The notes below the pieces were generated by a model that ran no database searches, was not told where the DNA came from, and saw only the letters and a program-made list of their open reading frames with translations. DNA of 64,000 bases from Amyelois transitella. Its lineage: Eukaryota > Arthropoda > Insecta > Lepidoptera > Pyralidae. A program made the translations under genes and the position numbers. How positions within the stretch are numbered: position 1 is the first letter of the stretch; each line of letters opens with the position of its first letter. Of the stretch, positions 61,701 to 64,000 are shown one piece after another. Location of the stretch: NCBI RefSeq assembly GCF_032362555.1, contig NC_083522.1, positions 1,776,001 through 1,840,000 on the forward strand, given 5' to 3'.

Positions 61701-64000
61701 TACTTCGGGATAAAAAGTACCCTATATGGTAATCAGCTACCTACATACCCAATTTCATCGTAATCGGTTCAGTAGTTTTTGCGTGAAAGAATAACAAACA
61801 TCCATACTGACATCCTAACATACTCACAAACTTTCGCATTTATAATACTTATTAGTAGTAATATATGTATATATACATATATGGTCTCTGCCTACCCCTC
61901 CGGGAAAGAGGCGTGAGTTTATGTATGTATGTATGTATATATGTATATAGATAAATCTATGTCTATAGAGACATTCAACATGACCAAAACCATGGAAGCA
62001 TTTATATCTTCATTATGAACAAAATCTAGTCTATCTAATGGTGTCGGGAACCACACGGCACGAATAAGCAGTGCAAAATAAAGTGCAGCGACCCGCCAAA
62101 CCAAACGGTTGGCGACCCCTGACCCCCGACCGTTGCACATATTTGCATAAACAAGTTATGCAGTATACACACGTCACTACGACGAGAGTTGAATACAATA
62201 TTCAACTTATTGTTTCACTGCAAAAGTTTGGTTATGATTTTGGATCGTATCTTTTGTTGTCTGTAAAGTTTATTTTATAAGCCGACCCAGTGAGAGTCGG
62301 TTCGCGAACGAAGGTTTCCATACTATAAAATTTGGTTGGTAATTTTATAGTATGGAAACCAAAAAAAAAACAAGACCTATTTAGCATTGTTATTAGCATT
62401 AGCGTATTCGAATTTTAAACAAACAGTTACACTTGAGTAACTGAGTATTTCTTAGCTTCTTATAGTTGCATCGTGATGATAAATAGCCTAAAGCCTTCCT
62501 CGATAAATGGTCTAATAAACTCAAAAAGAATTTTTCAATTCGAACCAGTAGTTCCTGAGATTAGCGCGTTCAAACAAACAAAAAACAAACTCTTCAGTTT
62601 TATAATATTAGTATAGATAAGCCTAAATGAGCGAATAGTTGCCCATTGCCTAAACGACGGTTCCCATGTTTATAAGCTTTTCCTTGACTTCATTTTATAT
62701 TAATTTGCAATTATGTGTATTAATATAATAATTAAATCAAGCAAACTTACGCAGTTTTAGGATTTTCCTTGAATACAAACCCGAACATCACACACGCTAA
62801 CGTTAAACGCAAATCCACAACTATGTTTTCGGTAATAATTATGTCGAACTAAGATAATTATTACATCAACAAATAATAATTAACCCTAACTGTATCGCCA
62901 AGCATTTGTAACAGTATATTCCGGTTGTAAGTGTATTTGAAACTAACGCTTTTAATAATTATTCTTTGTCTTATGCTCTTGACAGGAACAGTCGTGGTCA
63001 GGCGGCATATTGCACTTTTTTCTTATTACATACATACATACATATGGTCACGTCTATATCCCTTGCAGGGTAGACAGATCCGATAGTCTTGAAAAGACTG
63101 AATGGACACACACATTGTAGGCTACGTTCAATTGCTTGGCTTAATGATAGAATTGAGATTCAAATAGTGACAGGTTGCTAGCCCATCGCCTAAAAAAGAA
63201 TCCCAAGTTTGTAAGCCTATCCCTTAGTCGCCTTTTACGACATCCATGCCTGCATTTTTCTTATTTTGTGTAATATAATTTTTTAATGCTAAAATAGACT
63301 ATATAATAGTCATTAAGCTACATAATAATTTAATGTAGGCGACGGACTAGCAACCTGTCACTATTCAAATCTCAATTCCATCTTAAGTCGAATAGCTAAA
63401 CGTGCCCTTTCAATCTTTTTGAGACTGTTGGCTCTGTCTACCCCGTAAAGAATAAAGACGTGTATATATATATATATATATACCTATATATAAATACCAT
63501 GACGGCCTCTGTGGCGCAGCGGGAGTACACTTGTCTGTGACACCGGAGGTCCCGGGTTCGAATCCCGGCCAGGGCATGATGAGAAAAGAACTCTTTCTGA
63601 TTGACCTGGGTCTTGGATGTTTATCTATGTATATAAGTATTTATTATAAAATATAGTATCGTTGAGTTAGTATCTCGTATCACAAGTTTCGAACTTACTT
63701 CGAGGCTAACTCAATCTGTGTAATTTGTCCCGTATATACCTACCTATACCTATTTACCTACCATATCATACAAAAAAAAAATATCTGTGAAACTTGGTAG
63801 TGTCTCTCCAAAAAGATTTGTGACAGAGAGAGAGAAAGTAGAAAGATTATGATTTTGCACTTGCACTATTGTCACTATGGGTACCTACTAACCTTGGCCC
63901 CGGCGGCGTGGTGCCGACAGGTTCATCATCAGCGTCGTAGAAGTCATCCTCGCCTTCCGAAGACGAGTACGAAGTGTCCGGCACGAAGAGTGACATGGGT
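31759..64000 (-). CDS. OSBPL9: oxysterol-binding protein-related protein 9 (ORP9), 3' ten exons (5' partial)
   Basis: Exons in mRNA order: 63893-64000 (continues right), 42190-42290, 40147-40253, 38369-38454, 37673-37856, 36760-37019, 36228-36450, 35130-35357, 31759-31869; phases fit throughout (2,1,0,2,0,2,0,0). One further upstream part lies outside the window. The first exon carries acidic [10 protein letters not shown], an FFAT-like ER-tethering motif that binds VAP. Next come [13 protein letters not shown] and [20 protein letters not shown]. The lipid-binding domain follows: [30 protein letters not shown], the family signature [42 protein letters not shown]. The C-terminus reads [18 protein letters not shown], then [11 protein letters not shown] and a stop at 31759. 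ORP9 exchanges PI4P and sterol/PS at ER-Golgi contacts (family knowledge). The FFAT-like motif and IDYDALYEDE favour ORP9 over ORP10/11. The PH domain is expected beyond 64000. Confidence 0.9.
31925..32045 (+). mobile_element. Rep-A 5' part in the last ORP9 intron
   Basis: GGCACCAATACAAAAAAGAA, GGACCACTCC, ATTTCGTAAAAGGCGACTTAGG; truncated after that. Confidence 0.65.
32591..33260. repeat. 289-bp higher-order repeat inside the ORP9 array
   Basis: 32591-32879 and 32880-33168 read identically and a third partial copy begins at 33169. Each contains one intact and one deletion-bearing exon unit, pointing to a very recent duplication. Confidence 0.85.
33640..34340. repeat. roughly 352-bp higher-order repeat inside the ORP9 array
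   Basis: The pair of units starting at 33643 and 33823 recurs at 33995 and 34175 with the same linker (ACTTTATGATACTTTAAAAT ... CTCTGGAAATAAACACTATC). The same linker also follows units near 33257, 34550 and 34863. Confidence 0.75.
35383..35580 (-). mobile_element. Helitron, second Lep1-like subtype (reverse), next to ORP9 exon
   Basis: CCTACTACTATTATAAAGGC to GCGGACGAAGTCGCGGGCGG then CCTCTAG. The body has AAACTACTGAACCGATTACC. It begins 25 bp upstream (minus-strand sense) of the 35357 acceptor. Near-identical copies are at 38750-38954 and 39692-39892. Confidence 0.85.
35943..36215 (+). mobile_element. Rep-A copy between ORP9 exons
   Basis: Full length, GTGCCGTGTGGTTCCCGGCA to GTATGTATGTAG; the tail ends 13 bp from the donor of exon 36228-36450. 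Confidence 0.85.
36490..36720. mobile_element. cluster of short Rep-A and SINE-E fragments
   Basis: 36498-36535 Rep-A start (GTGCCGTATGGTTCCCGACA); 36575-36650 SINE-E body (GATCCAATATAAGG, CAAAGGTGGCGGATATC); 36655-36715 reverse Rep-A (GACACGTCTATATGCCTTGC). Confidence 0.6.
37495..37665 (+). mobile_element. Rep-A 3' two-thirds
   Basis: AAGGTGACTAAGGGATAGGC to GAATATAGACGTGATCACA; abuts the donor of exon 37673-37856 without an ATGT tail. Confidence 0.75.
37905..38075 (+). mobile_element. Rep-B 3' end
   Basis: ACCCGAAACCGGCGAGCTTGC, GATGAAGCGACAGAAGTATG, CTCTGCCTACCCCTCCGGG; tail decayed to TATGTGTGTGTATG. Confidence 0.75.
38100..38325 (+). mobile_element. Rep-A copy
   Basis: Lacks the first 20 bp; from TTTAGAATAGGACCACTCC to GGATATAGATGTGATTAGG. 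Confidence 0.75.
38495..38625 (-). mobile_element. Rep-A 3' part (reverse)
   Basis: ATGGTCACGTCTATATCCCT to GATTCAAATAGTGACAGGTT; ends where a reverse Lep1 begins. Confidence 0.75.
38642..38954 (-). mobile_element. two Lep1-type Helitrons back to back (reverse)
   Basis: 38642-38749 is the classic subtype, missing its 3' half and ending in ACGAAGTCGCGGGCACAGCTAG. It is joined directly to the full second subtype, 38750-38954 (CCTACTACTATTATAAAGGC to GGGCGGCCTCTAGT). Confidence 0.85.
39170..39280 (-). mobile_element. Rep-B 3' end (reverse)
   Basis: CATA tail, CACGCCTCTTTCCCGGAGGGGT, CCACTTGCCACGATCTCTGC. Confidence 0.75.
39338..39570 (+). mobile_element. Rep-A copy, 5' truncated
   Basis: AAAAGAATAGGACCTCTGG to GGACGTAGACGTAATTGAATG; a further degenerate start fragment is at 39598-39660. 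Confidence 0.7.
39692..39892 (+). mobile_element. Helitron, second Lep1-like subtype (forward)
   Basis: CTAGAGGCCGCCCGCGACTT to CTTTATAATAGTAGTAGGAT; opposite orientation to the copy at 38750. Confidence 0.85.
40310..40440 (-). mobile_element. Lep1-type Helitron 3' part (reverse)
   Basis: CTATACCTACTAATATTAAA, then AGCTGAAGAGTTTGTTTGTT and GAACTACTGATTCGAATTG. Confidence 0.7.
40730..41000. mobile_element. Rep-B tail followed by reverse Rep-A
   Basis: 40730-40797 Rep-B (TCTCTGCCTACCCCTCCGGG, ATGT tail). 40828-41000 Rep-A in reverse with its own CATA tail; it keeps GAAAAGACTGATAGG and ATTCAAATAGTGACAGGTTG. Confidence 0.75.
41262..41650 (+). mobile_element. SINE-E copy, near full length
   Basis: Head AGCGTTGGTGGTCGATCGTT ... 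GATGCGCAGAAAGGCATAGG and B-box GGTTCGAATCCCACTTCGGC. The body includes GTGAGGGAAAACATCGTAAA and CACCCAATCCAGGGTCCATG. Confidence 0.75.
41738..41912 (-). mobile_element. SINE-D copy (reverse), head interrupted by Rep-A
   Basis: ACGGGACAAATTACTCAGTTT through CTCATCATGCCCTGGCCGGG and ATTCGAACCGG, where the reverse Rep-A at 41913 begins. Confidence 0.75.
41913..42178 (-). mobile_element. Rep-A copy (reverse), full length
   Basis: ACATACATATGGTCACGCCT to GTGCCGGGAACCACACGGCAC. It ends only 12 bp from the donor of ORP9 exon 42190-42290. Confidence 0.85.
42425..42535 (-). mobile_element. Rep-F fragment (reverse)
   Basis: GTTTGACGTCAACCAATGTT, ATTATTAAGCGATATGAAGT, then ATGTATAAAAAATTTGAATT. Confidence 0.6.
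42618..42910. repeat. 146-bp tandem duplication across a Rep-A/Helitron junction
   Basis: Two almost identical units (42618-42763, 42764-42910) contain the Rep-A start in reverse (CCAAGTTTACAAGCCTATCC) plus a Helitron-like piece (TTGTTACGAATTAACTCAAA, TTGCACCGATTTTCACGAA). Confidence 0.85.
43430..43686 (+). mobile_element. Rep-A copy in the large ORP9 intron
   Basis: GTGCCGTGTGGTTCCCAGCA to ATATGTATGTATGTTATG, full length. Confidence 0.8.
43798..44020 (+). repeat. 62-bp tandem duplication followed by Rep-B fragment
   Basis: Two units share AATCATATGTTCATGTTAAG then ACAAGCTTGCATTAT; 43918-44015 continues as Rep-B (AATGTGGATGAAGCGAAAGA). Confidence 0.75.
44488..44511. repeat. (CA)n microsatellite
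   Basis: About ten CA units, flanked by a G-rich stretch (GGGGGGAAGGAGGGG). Confidence 0.9.
44556..44820 (-). mobile_element. Lep1-type Helitron (reverse), near full length
   Basis: ATCTATACTTATATTATAAAGC to CCACGCGGACGAAGCGGGCA. The 5' end is slightly deleted. Confidence 0.8.
44862..45070 (-). mobile_element. Rep-B 3' end (reverse), long copy
   Basis: CATA tail, CTCACGCCTCTTTCTCGGAG, CGGTTTCGGGTACTTTTGAC, ending GATACGTTCGTCTAGGTCTT. It is the counterpart of 15640-15920 but truncated earlier. Confidence 0.75.
45520..45775 (-). mobile_element. Rep-A copy (reverse)
   Basis: ATAACGTCTAAATCCCTTTC to AGTGCCGGGAACCACACA. Confidence 0.75.
45983..46243 (-). mobile_element. Rep-A copy (reverse)
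   Basis: ATACATACATACATAAAGTC to GTGCCGGGAACCACACGGCG; full length. Confidence 0.8.
46390..48030. other. ORP9 large intron, low-repeat stretch with Rep-F
   Basis: A Rep-A scrap at 46625-46690; reverse Rep-F at 47190-47370 (GAAAATGCTGCAGTGTAG ...). The remainder is AT-rich with no exon recognised. Confidence 0.5.
48035..48245 (-). mobile_element. Rep-A copy (reverse), diverged
   Basis: ACTATATCCCTTGCGTGGTA to CATCCATGGGAAAGAGACGG. A further 3' fragment is at 48812-48900. Confidence 0.7.
49200..49395 (-). mobile_element. Rep-A 3' two-thirds (reverse)
   Basis: CATACATACATACATATAAT to AAGCCTATCCCTTAGTA. Confidence 0.8.
49605..49778 (+). mobile_element. Rep-A 3' two-thirds
   Basis: AACTTGGGATTCTTCTTTTAAG to GGACATGTTTATATGTATG. 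Confidence 0.75.
49820..50103 (-). mobile_element. Lep1-type Helitron (reverse), full length
   Basis: CTAATATTATAAAGCTGAAA to GAAGTCGCGGGCACAGCTAG, carrying a short AT insertion near 49975-49990. Confidence 0.85.
50340..50682 (-). mobile_element. Rep-A copy (reverse) with internal 34-bp triplication
   Basis: Ends are CATACATACATACATGTAAT and GTGCCGGGAACCCCACGACA. Positions 50462-50554 hold three tandem copies of ATAGTGACAGGTTGCTAGCC plus GTCGCCTAAAAG; the third is cut short. Confidence 0.85.
50897..51154 (+). mobile_element. Lep1-type Helitron, full length
   Basis: Both ends intact: CACTAGCTGTGCCCGCGACT and TATAATATTAGTATAGAT. This is the best reference copy in the window. Confidence 0.9.
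51165..51660. mobile_element. Rep-A start, SINE-E piece, then reverse Rep-A
   Basis: 51165-51255 degenerate Rep-A start; 51262-51345 SINE-E body (GATCCAATATGGG, GGGAGTCGCTTCGTGTAAAA); 51398-51656 reverse Rep-A ending GTGCCGGGAACCACACGG. Confidence 0.65.
51815..51950 (+). mobile_element. Rep-A 3' part
   Basis: AATTGAATTCTATCATTAGT to GATATAGACGTGATTATAT. Confidence 0.65.
52740..53030 (+). mobile_element. Rep-B fragment fused to SINE-D
   Basis: 52740-52815 Rep-B (GTCAGGTCAAGAGTACCCTA, GAGAGTTATGAATGTGG) passes directly into SINE-D (CACCGTAGGTCCCGGGTTCG to TGTCCCGTGTATATTTATTT). Confidence 0.75.
53490..53960 (-). repeat. triplicated 54-nt exon-like unit in ORP9 intron
   Basis: Three tandem units of 160-161 bp. 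On the minus strand each has an acceptor TTCAG, 54 nt, and donor GAG/GTGAGAG, at 53894-53947, 53734-53787 and 53573-53626. Phase 0 reads like protein in the outer two (YAARIDFQ(T/A)VVFEKRQRE), but the middle one has TGA. The neighbouring ORP9 exons (63893 and 42290) join in phase 2, where all three units are open but read unlike normal protein ([11 protein letters not shown]...). They could be cassette exons, exons of another minus-strand transcript, or captured exon copies; not decided. Confidence 0.6.
54805..55060 (+). mobile_element. Rep-A copy
   Basis: ACCGGCACCCATATAAAAAA to GGATATAGACGTGACTATATG; nearly complete. Confidence 0.75.
55735..55990 (+). mobile_element. two decayed Rep-B pieces
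   Basis: 55740-55830 (AAGGTCAGGTCAAGAGCACC, GAATGTGGATGAAGCGAAAG) and 55895-55990 (GAATGAAGCAAAAGATGTAT, TAGTCTCTGCCTG). Confidence 0.6.
57365..57560 (-). promoter_or_regulatory. GC/CpG-rich island in ORP9 intron, possible internal promoter or first exon
   Basis: Stands out from its AT-rich surroundings, is free of the listed repeats and holds many CpGs (CGATCGGCGCGG, GCGGCCCGCGGCACGG). Overlapping minus-strand frames stay open here (57272-57532 starting [17 protein letters not shown]; another 57424-57720). No confident splice donor in phase with the next ORP9 exon was found. Confidence 0.25.
57561..58780. other. ORP9 intron stretch without recognised repeats
   Basis: 58005-58130 is locally CpG-rich (CGACCGCATCGCGTCGGCGC). 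No exon could be supported. Confidence 0.4.
58785..59045 (-). mobile_element. Lep1-type Helitron (reverse), full length
   Basis: ATCTATACTAATATAATAAA to GAGTCGCGGGCACAGCTAGT. Confidence 0.85.
59390..59718 (-). mobile_element. short Rep-B tail then full Rep-A (reverse)
   Basis: 59395-59460 degenerate Rep-B (AAAATCACACCTCTTTTCCGG); 59460-59716 Rep-A from CATACATACATATGGTCACG to GTGCCGGGAACCACACGGCG. Confidence 0.8.
60255..60370 (+). mobile_element. SINE-E head
   Basis: GAGTGTCGATGGTCGAATCGG, GCGATGCGCAGAAAGGCACA, B-box GGTTCAAATCCCACCTC; truncated after TTACGTACATTA. Confidence 0.75.
60380..60565 (+). mobile_element. Rep-B 3' end
   Basis: GGAGACGTTCTGGCAAAGGG, ACCCGAAACCGCCGAGCTTG, CCCTCCGGGAAAGAGGCGTG, TATGTATGT tail; one short insertion (AACAATAGTAGCAAG). 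Confidence 0.8.
60775..61015. mobile_element. Rep-B tail (reverse) then Rep-A 3' part
   Basis: 60777-60865 reverse Rep-B (AAAGTCACGCCTATTCCCCG); 60900-61010 forward Rep-A (AACAGCTGAACATGGCC to ATGTACGTATGTA). Confidence 0.7.
61230..61560. mobile_element. Rep-A fragments in both orientations
   Basis: 61232-61310 reverse 3' piece; 61372-61557 forward copy with an internal deletion (AAGGGATTCATCTTTCAAGC) and ATGTATGTATGTGTG tail. Confidence 0.7.
61697..61945 (+). mobile_element. Helitron second subtype 3' part, then Rep-B tail
   Basis: 61697-61860 TACTTCGGGATAAAAAGTAC, ATCGTAATCGGTTCAGTAGT, CTTTCGCATTTATAATACTT; 61883-61940 Rep-B (TCTCTGCCTACCCCTCCGGG, ATGT tail). Confidence 0.7.
62313..62360. 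repeat. perfect 20-bp hairpin, 8-nt loop
   Basis: Arms 62313-62332 (GGTTTCCATACTATAAAATT) and 62341-62360, exact complements; loop TGGTTGGT. Confidence 0.9.
62450..62619 (+). mobile_element. Lep1-type Helitron 3' part
   Basis: GCTTCTTATAGTTGCATCGT to TATAATATTAGTATAGAT; an AAACAAAAA expansion lies near the end. Confidence 0.8.
63020..63255 (-). mobile_element. Rep-A copy (reverse), lacking the first 60 bp
   Basis: CATACATACATACATATGGT to CGCCTTTTACGACATCCATG. Confidence 0.8.
63330..63482 (+). mobile_element. Rep-A 3' part with TA run
   Basis: TGTAGGCGACGGACTAGCAA to AATAAAGACGTGTATATATA. Confidence 0.75.
63501..63760 (+). mobile_element. SINE-D, full length reference copy
   Basis: Head GGCCTCTGTGGCGCAGCGGG (A-box-like) and GGGTTCGAATCCCGGCCAGG (B-box) as in tRNA-derived SINEs. 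The body has TGATGAGAAAAGAAC and CTGGGTCTTGGATGTTTATC; tail CTCAATCTGTGTAATTTGTC. It lies 133 bp below the 63893 donor of ORP9. Confidence 0.85.

Noticed and set aside
63518..63570. tRNA gene from A-box and B-box-like sequences
   Set aside because: No closing acceptor stem, and the same head recurs with a long conserved body and tail elsewhere, so it is a SINE. The same holds for the heads near 12960, 41340 and 60300.

Overview
The window looks like nuclear DNA of a moth or butterfly (Lepidoptera). It is AT-rich, its genes are split into short exons with GT-AG introns, and it is packed with repeats typical of Lepidoptera: Lep1-type non-autonomous Helitrons (start CTAGCTGTGCCCGCGACTTC, end TATAATATTAGTATAGAT), tRNA-derived SINEs, and non-LTR retrotransposon 3' ends finishing in ATGT tetranucleotide tails. 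All calls come from reading the sequence and hand-joining exons; no database search was run.

Layout. (1) 391-1218, +: the last two exons of a TYSND1-like peroxisomal processing protease, ending in the PTS1-like tripeptide SKI. (2) 2637-6769, +: a complete four-exon ceramide-1-phosphate transfer protein gene (211 aa). (3) 6770-12164: intergenic, AT-rich, with an LTR-like fragment near 6.9-7.1 kb. (4) 12165-19122, -: a complete seven-exon RCHY1/Pirh2 ubiquitin ligase gene (CHY, CTCHY, RING-H2, zinc ribbon; 320 aa) with a Ser/acidic tail. (5) 19931-27886, +: a complete yellow/MRJP-family gene with two alternative last exons, a partial copy of exon 6, and an intact 144-aa ORF in its second intron. 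(6) 27887-31758: intergenic, AT-rich. (7) 31759-64000, -: the 3' ten exons of an OSBPL9 (ORP9)-type oxysterol-binding-related protein: FFAT-like motif, lipid-binding domain and C-terminus. The PH-domain end lies beyond the right edge. One intron spans 42.3-63.9 kb and consists largely of repeats.

Most unusual structure: in the last ORP9 intron the 3' part of the penultimate exon, with its 5' splice site and some 50 bp of intron, is amplified into an array of 18 extra copies plus a fragment (32158-35130). All 19 CAG/GT donors are kept and about 12 copies stay open in the native frame. A second exon-like unit (54 nt with both splice sites) is triplicated at 53.57-53.95 kb in the large ORP9 intron.

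Repeat names used below: Rep-A = roughly 250-bp element starting GTGCCGTGTGGTTCCCGGCA and ending in an ATGT tail; Rep-B = 3' end of an RTE-like non-LTR element (contains GTCTCTGCCTACCCCTCCGG); Lep1 = Helitron; SINE-D and SINE-E = two tRNA-derived SINEs; Rep-F = another short 3'-end repeat (contains CCGCTTCCAAAGCGCATGTG). The genes do not form an operon or a common pathway. RCHY1 and yellow are divergent, about 0.8 kb apart; CPTP and RCHY1 converge, as do yellow and ORP9.
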